Source: Diplolepis rosae
Lineage: Eukaryota; Arthropoda; Insecta; Hymenoptera; Diplolepididae
Direction: 5' to 3'
DNA: 64,000 bases
NCBI GenBank assembly: GCA_030998225.1
Contig: JAPYXD010000484.1
Coordinates: 310,001-374,000 of the forward strand
In this document: positions 12,334 through 23,596 of the stretch, piece by piece
How positions within the stretch are numbered: position 1 is the first letter of the stretch
Layout: the number at the start of each line of letters is the position of its first letter
Position numbers and translations under genes: made by a program
The notes under the pieces: model-generated
What the model was told of the DNA's origin: nothing
The model's database searches: none
What the model saw: only the letters and a program-made list of their open reading frames with translations

Positions 12334-13561
12334 GAACCGCTCCCCAAAGCATGGGTGACATCTTTTTCGCCCCTATCAGTACAAGTCAGGCACCTAGGGG
12401 GAGCCTTGCACTCCTTGGGCTCGTTCGACGCGCCCCCACACCTCCAGCAGGCATCCTTCCTGCCTGGAAGCGTGCAGCCACGCGACACATGGCCATATCC
12501 CTGGCACCTGAAGCACCGGGCAACCTCGACATCCTCTCGGATACGGCAGTTCACCCACCCTACCCTCAGCCTACCGAGCCCGATCAAGCTTCGGGCGTCC
12601 GCCTCGCTTAAACGGACCACCGCAGTCTGCACACCGCCAAAGCGTTTGTACAGCCTGCACTGGGACCCGGGATCTGGCTTGCCCAGCGCGATGCATAGCG
12701 CGGCAACAACCTCTTCTCTTGTGAATGTCTCGTCGAGGTCCCTAACTTCAAGGGACCACTTCGAGACCAAAGATTTATCTTCGGCCTTCTCCCCGACCGC
12801 CTGTTCGAGCGCCTTTTCGAAGGTCGAGACGTCACCCCCCTTTTTGAGTACCAGGAGGATCTCCTCCCTCCTGGTTCTCCGAATGGAGAGGACCTCCTCT
12901 CCTGCATTTTGGGGGTTTACCTTCGACTTCATAGCTTTCAGGATATCAGCGTAGGACTCTCCAGCCCTCGCCGACACCCTGATAGCGTCACCCGACCTGG
13001 CGGCGGGAGAGTGCCTCGCCAACTTCCCCTTTGTTTTAGGTTCCTGCGCAGAGGGCACAGGAACCTCTTTCTTTTTCTTATCTTTTTTTTTTTATTTTTT
13101 TTCTTCTCCACCAGCTGCCATTCCCCATCCTTTTGTGGGGTTTGGCCTCTGGTGGCCGCAGCGTAAGATGGCGAAATGCCGCCCTTACCTTTCTTGGGAA
13201 GCCGATCTTCGGGGGGAGAAGGAGCAACCCTCTAATCTCCCTTTGTCAGCTTTTTTGGGGTATCTCCCACAGACGCAGAGCGCAGTCTCCGGAAGATGCC
13301 CATCTTTTTTGAGGTGGGGTGGGATTCCAGCCTTTTCTGGATTTCCACCCCGCTCTCCAGTAAGCACTTGTGGGTGTTGAGCATTCCGCTCAACACCTCC
13401 GAAGCCTCACTGACACTGTCCTTAACATGGCCAGGGTTGTTTCTCAGCATACCTTGCTGTATAAGGCTGAGATCCCTGCCCAACCTCTCCATTATCTTAC
13501 TTTGCTCCTTCAGGAGCTGAAGGACGTCTTTTCATCCATCAGCCGCTGGAGGAGTGTGTGA
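12285..13561 (-). pseudogene. LINE ORF1 (gag-like, CCHC zinc knuckles)
   Basis: The main frame 12285-13058 (257 codons) has a perfect CX2CX4HX4C knuckle (Cys182-Cys195) and two imperfect ones (Cys204.., Cys223..). The second lacks the His. Upstream, 13232-13492 is an alternative-frame N-terminal part (MERLGRDLSL..., coiled-coil-like), and a Lys-rich stretch encoded by the A/T-rich run near 13085-13110 links the two. ORF1 overlaps the start of the ORF2 endonuclease frame by about 49 bases. It would act as the RNA-binding nucleocapsid partner of ORF2. It is broken by at least one frameshift. Confidence 0.85.
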
Positions 13562-14455
13562 GTGCGCATCTGGCGCCTTCACCTCTCCATATCCTTTGTT
13601 ATTTATTGAAAACATATTTACCCCCGCCTGTATAAATCCCTAGTTATGTGCGCCGAAACCGAGAAGCGGCTTATCGGATGGTCGATCCTATCGGCACATT
13701 AAATGAAGCTAGTAAAAAGGTTACGGGATAGGCCCGCGCCATAATGATGCTAAAGGTTTAACGTCACCCCTATCGACCGAGCGGTGCCGGGTCCGCCCCG
13801 ACACCTGACCCGGACTTCAGGCTAGACGGTGTGCGATGTATCCTACGCAGCGCCGGGTATAAGGAAATACTGACCAGGTAATCCTTCATTCCTGCGCCCA
13901 GGCGTCCATGATTTCAACCCCTAAATTAGCTCCAGATAGTAGAAACGTGAGCGGTTTTCCCAGTTTAACGTGTGGTTTAACGGGATCTTTGCCCTTCGCG
14001 GCCGAACACCGGAGGGACTTACATTTACCCATATTACTTCCACAGAGGTAAGGTACTGACATCGCGTCCTACCCTGGTCGGGAGGCTACTACTCCTCCCT
14101 TGGTTAGTCTATCGGGAATACCCACCAGGCGCCGGCCGCAACCCATTCACTCAGCAACGCATTCATACTGGTATGTGTGGGTGTCGGTATCGTGCATATG
14201 GTTGTGATGTGACCGCGAGAAGGGCACGAGGGAAGTTCAGCGTCACCGCCGCATGCGCATGTGGGTTGATACCCCGATTAAGGGGCCCCCCGCATTCACA
14301 CTGTTTCCACTCACGCGGCATCAAGGAACCTGTTCAAGGTCCCCTGATGCTTTTGCTCCACACCGCGTCCTCACGCGCCCGAAGGTTGAGGAGAAACCAT
14401 TCAAACGCGTGCGCACGGCAGGCCCACCGCTAGGGAAAGCCTGTCTATAAGGCTC
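13562..14455 (-). other. LINE 5' leader region
   Basis: About 0.9 kb of GC-rich DNA without a convincing reading frame. It lies upstream of ORF1 on the minus strand and ends where composition drops sharply to AT-rich near 14455. I read it as the element's 5' UTR; R1-type elements carry an internal promoter there, which I cannot see directly. Confidence 0.55.
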
Positions 14456-14734
14456 AAAATATTGATGAAAAATTCAAACTTTTTTTTTAAAATGCCGCCA
14501 TTTTTTTCCTAATCAAAAATTTTAAATTTCCTACGATGCGGCGATAGTTTAAATTGCAGTGTTGCACGATCTACGAGTCGGCCGCTGGCATAGCATTGGT
14601 GACTATACGTATACACAAATACTACGAATTCTAAGCGAGTAGCGCACTAAAATTTTCACCATGCGAGCCCATGAAATTTTTTCGAAACAGCATAGCTCAA
14701 CGGCGCCCCACGGGACTCTACTATTTGTACGGAG

Positions 14735-16830
14735 ATGGCATTTACACTCAACCTTAAATTATCTATAAAAAAAGACGAAGGACGTGAATCAGACCAGGAG
14801 GTACGTTTTTTATTTTACTTCATAGTCACATTCTGAATTGTACTTTTTTGCCAGAAAGATTATACGTATAAGAAAATGCGTATTTTTATTCAGAATATAA
14901 AAATAAAATGATGTTCATTGAGCAATTGAAAATAGAGAACTGTTCACAGTATTTAATCGTCAAAGAATAAATATCACTGTTACTCTGAAATCGGAATTAT
15001 AATCAAAACTAATATTTGATGTTTAAAAGTAAGAAATAGTCGAAACTTTTATTAGTTTTAATGTTCCTTGAATGTCGACAAGAAAATTGCTGCTGGAAAG
15101 AAATACGATTTTTTTTATACGAAAACTTTAATCGAACGTTATAGATTTTTTTACATTTGAATGCATTTATTTGGATAAAACAATTTTAAATTCAGTTCGG
15201 TTTTCCTTAGTAAAATATAAATATTTTTTCAGAACGAAAAAGTTGCGGAGTTTAACGCTCCAAATGATGGAATTATTTAAAAAGATGTTAAGGATATGCA
15301 TAATGGCGATGATCCTGTATGATTTGAAAGAGATAAAAAAATCACGTCTGAAGCAATCGATTCAATTAACAAGGATTTTCGATTAATCGGTGCATCGCCT
15401 ATTAACAAGGATAAAGTTTCTCACAAGCTCTATTCGGTTGCAAAAATTGAAAACATATCTAAAGCTCTTTCAGAAAACATCTTTCATACTTCTTTTGATG
15501 TAAGTGATCCTAGCGTTGTGGAAGAGGATGGGAATAATATTATATAAGTCTTGAAAGACGAGTTCAATACAACCAAAGGTCATGCAAAACAAATACAAAT
15601 TTTGACAATTTTCAAAGACTGGCCTTTTCGAAAAATTACGCATCATTTTCCTTCCGGTACGTTGCACATGATAACAGTTTCAAAGAAAACTGCAACGAAT
15701 TTAGGAGTCTTAGCTGTTCCTGGTCCAAAGAAGTATCCGTCTTTAGAAAAAGAAGTAATTGATTTGATTGTCAGTTTTTACGAACTTGATGAGAATAGTC
15801 GTATGTTGCCAGGAAAAAAAGATTTTGTTTCTGTTCAAGGAAAAGCACTCAGAAGTTAAATGTAGTTTTTCCAAATTCGCAGCTTTACGACCGAAATATT
15901 GTGTTTTAGCAGGTGCAAGTGGTACCCATTCGGTCTGTGTTTGTGCTATCCATGAGAACGTCAAGTTATTAGTCGATGGGTTAAATATTAAAAATCTGAC
16001 AGTTGATTTGCCAGACCCCATAAAAAGTTATCATGACTATTTGAATCGTATAATTTGTGCTGAAGCAACGACCGATTGTTATTTTGGGATGTGCCCTGAG
16101 TGTCCTGGCGCAACACAACTGATAGACGAATTGGAAAACATTTTTGATTGTAATTCGATTAACGAAATCACTTACAGACAATGGATAAATGTTGATAGAA
16201 CAACTTTGCATTTTTGATATCTCCAGTGGATGATTATTTACAAAAATTAAAGACGGGTCTAGAAAAATTACTTTTGCATTCATATCTCGTGAGAAAACAA
16301 AATGAGTTCATGAACATCACAAACGAAAAGTTGACAGAAAATGAGTGCATTGTAGTTTGTGATTTTTCTGAGAAGTATGCTTTTGTTGTTCAAAATTCTG
16401 TACAAGGCATTCATTGGAATAACAACCAGGCCACAGCGCACCCATTTGCAATCTACTACAAAAATCTTGACAGCGAATTTCGAATGAAAAGTTTTGTCAT
16501 TATATCAAAATGTTTGCATCATGATATGATTGCCGTTCATGTATTTCAGAAGTACTTGGTACAATTTTTAGAAAAAACCTTGAAGCAAATTTAAAAAATT
16601 ATCTATTTTTCTGATGGGTCAAGTGCACAGTACAAGAACAAAGAAAATTTTGTCAATCTCACTCATCATGAAAAAGAATTGGCTTAACTGCAGAATGGCA
16701 CTTTTTCCCAACTTCTCATGGCAAGGGTGCGTGCGATGGCTTAGGTGGGACATTAAAAAGGTTGGCTGCTAGAACAACCAATCCAATCCAAACGCCAAAA
16801 GAATTATTTGAATAAGCAACTAAGGCTCTC
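14735..16830 (+). pseudogene. Two-exon DDE-type DNA transposase, decayed
   Basis: Exon 1 (14735-14800) is 22 codons from ATG and ends in a clean donor GAG|GTACGT. Exon 2 starts after TTTTTTCAG at 15233 in the same phase. Exon 2 carries in-frame stops (the first at 15278) and frameshifts, yet long conserved stretches remain: DWPFRKI, RMLPGKKDFVSV, KYCVLAGASGTHSVCVC (about 15897-15950), CPECPG, IHWNNNQAT, YFSDGSSAQYKN (about 16603-16640). These are hallmarks of a transposase-like family seen in many arthropod and cnidarian genomes. I recognise the family pattern but cannot name the superfamily with confidence. The open parts are 15551-15859, 15768-16217 and 16214-16594. After 16640 it degrades quickly. 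Confidence 0.75.
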
Positions 16831-17394
16831 AATAAAAAATAAACGAAGATTATATAAAAGAAGAAAAAAAGTTAGAAACTTCTTAATTTATTTGTTTTAA
16901 TCATTATTTTCAAATATCTTCGAACCTTATATATCTCTATTTAAACGACCAATTAGTCAAGACCATTATTCAACGACTGAAATCGTAAATGTCTCGAGGA
17001 AGGCTAGTTGCGGCTCGACTCGGACATGATTAAACACATCGCGCGCGACGCGCGCTCAAAACTATTTAATATCTTCCGATCTAATTGAGTCTCCACTTTT
17101 ATTAAATATGCGCTAGTTACATTGAGACATAGCGCATATTATAGTATTTTTTCCAAATTCTTTCACTGAGGGGGCAAACATGCGGAAGTTTTTTAAACAA
17201 TTAAACAACTAATATCTGTAGTTAGTTAACAAAATAAAAATTATAAAAATATTTATCTGAAAACCTAACATAATAAGATAAAAAATGAAACAAACCCGAA
17301 ATCGATTTGATTATTTCAACCATAAATTTTTAGTACAAGAGAATTTAGCATTTTATCCAATTTTATCAAAAGTTTGAATAAATATATCTCTCAA
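16831..17394. other. No recognisable feature
   Basis: AT-rich, with one GC island near 17035-17060 (GCGCGCGACGCGCGC). No frame or repeat was assigned. Confidence 0.4.
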
Positions 17395-18035
17395 ATAATA
17401 GTATATTACGACCCTAGGCCAGAAAGTTTGAGTTCCTGGCGTATGTGTTATAGATGCCGAGGAGAAGCAGAGGCATTCATATCACATATACCAGGGCATC
17501 CAACATTCTGGCTGTCGGTCGTATACTGTTTTTCTTGATCTCCAGCCGAAAGTACGCCCAAAACCGAGGCGAAGCCGAGGTTTTTGCTGGTCGGGGCGAG
17601 CATCAGAAACTTTAAAATAAAATTCAATCATACAATAACTGCAAAAAAAAATGGAAAATCAAAAAATTTTTAAACATTAACAAATACCAGAGAAAATTTA
17701 TTCTTCGATAACAATATTAATATTGATCAACAGTAACTTTAACATCACACATGCAGTAATACTAATATTATTCTAATAATTATTATTACTTTTATTAATA
17801 TAATTATTAATATAAAATAAACCGTGTACATAAATTTTTCTTTTTTCTTTTCAAGAGTTACTCTTTTGTGTAATTGCATGAAGTCACATTAAATTAAATT
17901 AAACAAACGAATTATACGATGAATTTAGCGACACTACTAAGCCGAAAAAAACAAAAAAAGGCCACAAAAGTCGTTCTTTCTGGAGTGAAATGCGTCCGCG
18001 AAGACCGTACTTTCGGCTAGGAGATCAACAGAAAT
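17395..18035. repeat. Palindrome-headed element, relative of the 8264 repeat
   Basis: It starts AATAGTATATTACGACCCTAGGC, cut at the same tip as the copies at 8264 and 35905. An imperfect hairpin follows: CCAGAA..CCTGGCGTATGTG against CACATATACCAGG..TTCTGG, spanning about 17419-17516. Further in, GATCTCCAGCCGAAAGTACG (17537-17556) is inverted at 18006-18026, giving a larger inverted-repeat frame. GAGGCGAAGCCGAGG occurs near 17568. No coding capacity is seen. Confidence 0.65.
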
Positions 18036-18039
18036 TTTT

Positions 18040-18159
18040 TTCTTCGAAAATCCCGAAATACGTGTTGGTTTATTTATAAAAAAGAAGCTATAAAATTTTT
18101 TTATGCAAATCTAAATTCTGAACTCAAAATGGGTGTACGATTTGCAAAAGAGTGTCCCA
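18040..18159 (-). repeat. Second copy of the 9080-9228 repeat
   Basis: The reverse complement of this stretch matches 9080-9228, sharing TATGGGACA, CTTTTGCAAATCGTAC and TTTCGGGATTTTCGAA. It borders the foldback element directly. Confidence 0.6.
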
Positions 18160-19414
18160 TATACACGGTCACCCATTTTAATCTATAAACCCAAATATCT
18201 TCTAAAATACTTCATCTACGAAAAAATGGTTCGGACAAAGGTTTACCAGGACCGAGGGGGACATTTGACTGTACCATCAATTTTGACCTTGAAGCCAATT
18301 TTCAAGGTCAAATGGAGGTAAAGCCAATTTCTTAAACGAGAACCCCTATTTTTGACTGCGGATTTGAAAACAGCGGGAAGTTTCACCTCAAAAATGACCT
18401 GTGGAAAAATGGTTTTTGTGACCTTGGAAAGCTAAAAAATTAAGGTCAAATGTCTGAGAAACGACCAGATGCCCTTTTTCTGAATTGTCTTGGTTTTTCG
18501 GGGTAAACAAACGTTCAAGATGCTTCACAAAAGTCGATGAAATGTTAAGCTGTACATCACCTTGACCATTACGACCTTCAGGTCAATTTTTTAAGGTGTC
18601 TTGAAGGTCAAGACGAATTTTTTAGATTGAACTCTGTGTCCGGATACATTTTTTTGTAGACTTCAGGCTTTGGATTGTTATAACCCCCCCCCCCCCCCCC
18701 CCAAACACACTCAGACAGTAACAATCATTTCGGATACGATGTAAGGATTATGACTATGTAGTTACAAAAGTCACAATCTTGACAATGTCACTTTTCTGTG
18801 ACTCGTTACAAAAAAAAGGACACTTTGTCCTTACTTTTAGCGTTAACCAGAAACAACAGTTTTCAGCAAAGTTTCTCGAGAGATGGCTGCGCAAGCTTTC
18901 CGAATCCTTTCCATCAGATCTTCTCTTTTTGTGGGTCGCTGAGTTCAATCTAAGAAAAATCGTGTTGACCTTCAAGTCACCTTAAAAAATTGACCTGAAG
19001 GTCATAATGGTCAAGGTGATGTACAGCTAAACATTTCATCGACTTTTGTGAAACATCTTGAACGTTTGTTCACCCCGAAAACCCAAGACAATTCAGTAAA
19101 AGGGCATCTGGTCGTTTCTGAGACATTTGACCTTAATTTTTTACCTTTCCAAGGTCACAAAAGCCATTTTTCCACAGGTCATTTTTGACGTGAAATTTCC
19201 CGCTCTTTTCAAATCCGCAGTCAAAAATAGGAGTTCTCATTCAAGAAAAGGGTCTTACCTCTATTTGACTTTGAAATTTGACCTCAAGGTCAAAATTGAT
19301 GGTACAGTCAAATGTTTCCCTCGGTCCTGATCAACCTTTGTCCCAACCATTTTTTCGTAGATAAAGTATTTTAGAAGATATTTGGGATTATAGATTAGAA
19401 TGGGTGAACGTGTA
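18160..19414. mobile_element. Foldback/MITE element with ~475-bp inverted arms
   Basis: The left arm 18160-18636 and right arm 18941-19414 are inverted copies. The termini read TATACACGGTCACCCATT on the left and its near complement on the right. Many internal GACCTTGAAGG / CCTTCAAGGTC motifs recur in both arms. The ~300-bp centre holds a C homopolymer (about 18684-18703) and a short GGACACTTTGTCC palindrome. No transposase frame is present. Confidence 0.9.
18684..18703 (+). repeat. Poly(C) tract
   Basis: A run of about 20 consecutive C in the foldback centre. Its length may be unreliable in any assembly. Confidence 0.85.
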
Positions 19415-19504
19415 TATATATACACACACACATACAGGCAATATACGACATAAATATAATACACCTAACCCATCTACTATTACTATTGTTAGGAATAATT
19501 TTCC

Positions 19505-19883
19505 CTTTTTGCATGGCGGAGATATTGCTTTAGTTTCTATATTTTCGAAAAATTCTTTGATTTTTATTTCATTCAATAGCGGAAGGTTTTCCATTAATAA
19601 TGAAAAACAATATCATTCATCATTGATGAATTTCATCATTGATGAAATTTTCAATCACATTTTCGCACATTTGGGGCTCTATTTCGTCGATAACGGCACA
19701 AATCTTCTTTTTGAGTTCTTGAATTGACTGAGGAGCATTAGCATAAGCCTGGAAACTTTTCACGCAAAAGACCGATGGTTTCGCTACTGAAGGGCATGTA
19801 GCGCCACCTTGTTGGAAATAAACATCGAATTGAAATTTCGAACGTAGAAAATCATTCGAATCATGGAGATTTCGCGTCATCAA
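19505..19883 (-). pseudogene. Mariner-like transposase fragment (3' end)
   Basis: The minus frame 19620-19883 contains FQQGGATC, where the catalytic Asp of FQQDGAT has become Gly. After a deletion it continues YANAPQSIQELKKKIC..., the conserved C-terminal helix of this mariner group. The region down to 19505 matches the 3' UTR of the copy at 22700-22934 (ACCTTCCGCTATTgAATGAAA). Part of the DDE core is lost and it is not functional. Confidence 0.75.
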
Positions 19884-20394
19884 ATACTTTGATCGAGATC
19901 AAAATGGACATAAAAATTTATACATAAAAATAGAGCAATTATTATTAATTAGTAAGTATAAAATTCGGATTATTATTACGTAACTGTCGATACAGCTGCT
20001 TAAATTTTTGAACAGAAACATTTAGAAATTTGTAATGATAATAAAAATAACAATGAAATAACTTGTTTCGTGTCGTCAAAGTTTGTGCGCGAGAATTGAT
20101 CAATTCTGTCACGCCACTAAAGTTTTACTAAAAAATTGACCATTAAACTGGACTCCACGTTTTTCCGTAAAAATTGACCTAATTTTGAGCACTATGCTCG
20201 AGTCATCTTTATCCATGATATAGAGCGGAAATTGACGACTTTTTTCGCCTTTTATATGACACTACGTATTTACGGAAATATTGCTATGATCTGCGTCCGC
20301 AAAGAGGTGCAAGTTTTGCCCCTCACGTTTGGGTTGAAAGTGGCCAGGCATTGCCCATTATTTGAGCACATGTTTTTTCCACATAACAGACAGT
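19884..20394. other. No recognisable feature
   Basis: AT-rich DNA between mariner fragments, with no assigned feature. Confidence 0.4.
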
Positions 20395-20509
20395 GAAAAA
20401 TAACGCAATGCTAACACAGTCATTTCGAACTCAATGCCATGGGCAAAATGTGGACTTCATGTATGGTTTTATGGGTCACACCTCTTATCATGACAGCTAC
20501 CAAAGTAGA

Positions 20510-20556
20510 GGGCTATTCAAAATGAAACCTCTGATTGGGAAACCCTGTATTTTGTA
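20510..20556 (+). mobile_element. Mariner terminal inverted repeat fragment
   Basis: AAATGAAACCTCTGATTGGG followed by AAACCCTGTA matches the 3' TIR seen at 22905-22934. It is a relic of another copy of the same family, with little else recognisable upstream. Confidence 0.6.
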
Positions 20557-20789
20557 CCTGATTTTCCAATTGAAAACTTTAGAAATATATAAATTTTCAA
20601 AAAATTGTGAAAATTTCACATTACCATCTAGAACTTCCAAGCAGCAGAACTTTTAATTGAATGGTGGTAGGGCATTAGCTATTTTGACCTATCAGTAATC
20701 AAGTAATGATAGGAAAAACTAGATAGCTAAAAAATAATGTTCCCTTTAAAAACAGCTGGGCTCTACTAGTTTGTTATTTTGTTAATGAA

Positions 20790-22934
20790 TATAATTCAAG
20801 AACTCGAAGAGAAGATTTGTGCCGTGTAACGACAGTCTCACTAACGAGGGAAGACGCCAGCGAAAGTGTCCCACAAACGCCCAACGTGATCTTATTTGCA
20901 GGGCGCCAGGTACTGATCTGTAGTACCGAATGAAATTAATCTTCCAACTCTAAATTTATTTCCAACAGTTCAGATCTCTAACCAATTCTTAATAAATCAT
21001 AATTGCTTAATAATATTCTAGTATTCCCGGTTAAGTCGGTAGAGGGGAACGTGGGGGCGAACCCTTGGATAGGTCGAACACAAACAATAGAAATTTTGAA
21101 ATGAATAATACACTTATGGAATTGATATTGATAAAATAACATAAACCTAATTTATTAATAAAATATTCATCTGAATAACATCAATTGCTTCTTACAGCAA
21201 TTACGCATCACAATATCTAAACTTACTTAAATAGGAGAAATTTTGTAACTACTATTCTAACCAAACCCAACCTTAATTGACATAAGTACATTATGAGAAT
21301 AATACGTGATGGAAGTTGACAAACTCAACTTCTCTTCATTATACGGCAACATCTCTAAATGCTTAAAGCTAATTCTCTCTAATTTTATATTTTATCAAAT
21401 TTCGTATTTACTCAAATTTTATATTTACTCAAATTTTCTAAAATATTGCTTAAAGATACGGCATTAACAATTTATAACTTCTATTTATTTACTAAAACTT
21501 ACTTCTGACCTTGTTTTCACTTTCAGCTGAAGGCATAAGGTCAACAGAAAAATTAACAACATTTATATTCAAACTCAAATCTCTACTCTAGGCTACCTTG
21601 ACTCTATAATTTTAACTTGATAAATCTAGAATTCACACTTTGAATTCCTATTCTAACTCAAATCTCAATTATGTACAGAAATCTAAATTTACTTTATACT
21701 CTAATTTTATATTTTACTGGCTAGACTTCCATAATGCTCACTTATAACATGGCCGCCCTCAGCGTGCTTTTAATTTCGTCGAGAGAAAGGACGTGCTCGG
21801 GCGCCTACCTGAGCTCCGGACACTCCGCTGCAAGTCTTTTATTAATCTCCCTTGGCTGCTTTCCCAGCTTCAGCTGCACGGTACCAATTTGTCTCCTGAT
21901 TTCTTCCCACAAAGGCACTAAAATTCACAAATAAGCTTAGTTGTCGTTGACAGCTTGCTGCCCGGACGAGTTCTGCTGTTCCGTCGTTCCTTCTTCTCTC
22001 ACTACTTGTTCATTCCACCGACAGGTGGCGTCCATGTCGCTGCAGACGAGCACTTTGTCCAGGAAGTAGCGTACCCACGCGGCTACTCTGGGAACTAGCC
22101 TAGCCGCTGTCAGTGTTGACAGTATGTCTGCCGCGAAGTCCCACTTCGATTGACTTGTTATTGTCGATCGATATTTCGTTTATTTGCGATCGTGTGGTTG
22201 CAATTTCGGACAGTGACTCTCGGTTTCGTGACGGCAGTGAAACAGTGGTGAATGAGTGTTCTTGAATATGTAGTGTTAGGTAGGTAGTGTTTGCATAACC
22301 TCCTGAGACCAGCTGTCATCGAGTGAATTCTCGTTGCCGTCCGGAGCCAGGGCAAACGTCGAATCGCCGTCCTCAACCCTTTTGATGCTGCGGACATCTA
22401 GTGAAACTACTATAAGGTCTGTACATTTTATTCCTTGCTTCTAATACTCTTACCTAATATTTTCTACTTCTATCCTATTAACGATTCTATAGACTATCTA
22501 GACTCTCTACTATTTTAATCTATATTAAGTACATTTATCAGTACATTTATATATAGTATCTAAAAGTAAATAAATATTATATAGTCAATAGTCGGTGAGT
22601 CCCTTCCGACCAGCATGCTGTTCATTTTTATTTAATTATTGTTTGTTTCTTTACAGGATCAGGAGGGAGCTGGGATCGCGGCGTAATCGTCACGTCAAAG
22701 CCGTTATCTACGAAATAGAGCTCCGGGTGTGCGAAAATGTGATGGAAAATTTCATCAAAAGAGCATGGTCCTGCGAACGTAAGCATGAAGGCTATGAATA
22801 TATAAATGATATTGCTTTTTATGATTAATGGCAAACCTTCCGCTATTAAATGAAATAAAAATCTAATAATTTTTCACAAAAAACACGCGTTTTTCTTGTA
22901 AATCAAAATGAAACCTCTAATTGGAAAACGCTGT
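20790..22934 (+). pseudogene. Mariner-like transposase fragment split by a 1.9-kb insertion
   Basis: Left piece: up to 20825, encoding the IQELEEKICAV segment. Right piece: 22700-22934, continuing AVIYEIE...CENVMENFIKRA and ending with NDI, a stop at 22826-22828, the 3' UTR and the TIR (GGAAAACGCTGTA). Comparison with the minus-strand copy at 19620-19883 shows the two pieces were adjacent. GCCGT is duplicated at the junctions (20821-20825 and 22700-22704). Confidence 0.75.
20826..22699. mobile_element. 1,874-bp insertion in the mariner relic, possibly a solo LTR
   Basis: The flanks carry a 5-bp duplication GCCGT. The interior is AT-rich on the left and GC-richer around 21740-22400, with no long open frame. 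It starts GTAACGACAGTC (preceded by the T of the duplicated site) and has an AATAAA site near 22568 in its last 130 bases. That layout recalls a U3-R-U5 LTR. No second LTR copy was found and the right terminus (..GTCACGTCAAA) is not a clean CA end. The class is therefore uncertain. Confidence 0.6.
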
Positions 22935-23233
22935 ATATATATATATATATATATTACATTATAATATGAAAGTCGGTTTTAAAAATATTGATTCAAATGT
23001 AGTTGATAATTTCTCCTGGTTTTTGAATTCCTGGGACCGAATGAGGTTTCAAGTGTTTTTTTTTACTGTCATTAATATGGATTTCCATGAAACTCCTTTC
23101 CACGCCATCGAGGAGAGAGAGTTCCAGGCGCGTTTTTCTAAGTGGTATCCCCTGTAGATCTAGTTAACTCTCTAGGAAATTTGCAATAAGCCGAAGGCGA
23201 GAAAATAGAAGAAAATGTATTTGGGGTGCTTAA
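22935..23233. other. AT microsatellite and unassigned sequence
   Basis: A short (TA)n run at 22934-22953, then sequence without an assignable frame. The part near 23160-23233 may be the tail of the hAT-like relic on the minus strand. Confidence 0.4.
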
Positions 23234-23237
23234 TTAA

Positions 23238-23592
23238 GGGCATGTAATACATGAGAAAAGTAGAAAGTTCATTTGAACGATTTGGTCTAGTTTCTACATG
23301 ATTGTGTCTAATGTACATAAAATTTTCTTTTCATAATTTGGAAATTGGTAAAGAAGATGAAAACGAAAGTAGATAGACTACTTTTGGTTTTAACTATGAA
23401 AAAAAATTCAATATATTTTGCTAAAGTAGAACTTTTTTTCAATTTCATAACAAAAAGTAGTCTATCTACATCCGTTTACATCTTCTCTACCATTTCCCAA
23501 ATTTTGGAAAAAAAATTGTATGTACTTTAGACACAAACATGTAAAAACCTAAAATCAATTAAATTTGATAACTTCATACGTATCACATGCCC
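23238..23592. mobile_element. TTAA-flanked palindromic MITE (piggyBac-type target)
   Basis: It is bounded by TTAA at 23234-23237 and 23593-23596. Termini are GGGCATGTAATAC on the left and GTATCACATGCCC on the right. The arms are inverted over roughly 140 bases each (ACATGATTGTGTCTAATGTA pairs with the segment ending ACAAACATGT). There is no open frame. TTAA duplication is the hallmark of piggyBac-mobilised elements. Confidence 0.85.
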
Positions 23593-23596
23593 TTAA

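Larger units (their letters stand above)
9232..14455 (-). mobile_element. R1-clade LINE (non-LTR retrotransposon), degenerate
   Basis: The minus strand has the order of an R1/Waldo-type element: a leader, ORF1 with CCHC knuckles, then ORF2 with apurinic-type endonuclease, reverse transcriptase and a C-terminal Cys/His motif. The ~5.2-kb length matches full-length R1 elements. The body is much more GC-rich than the flanks, so both edges are visible by composition; the 3' edge is at about 9232 and the 5' edge at about 14455. ORF2 is broken by frameshifts near 12100, 11875, 10985 and 10240. No 28S rDNA flank is present, so this is not the classic R1 site. Confidence 0.9.
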
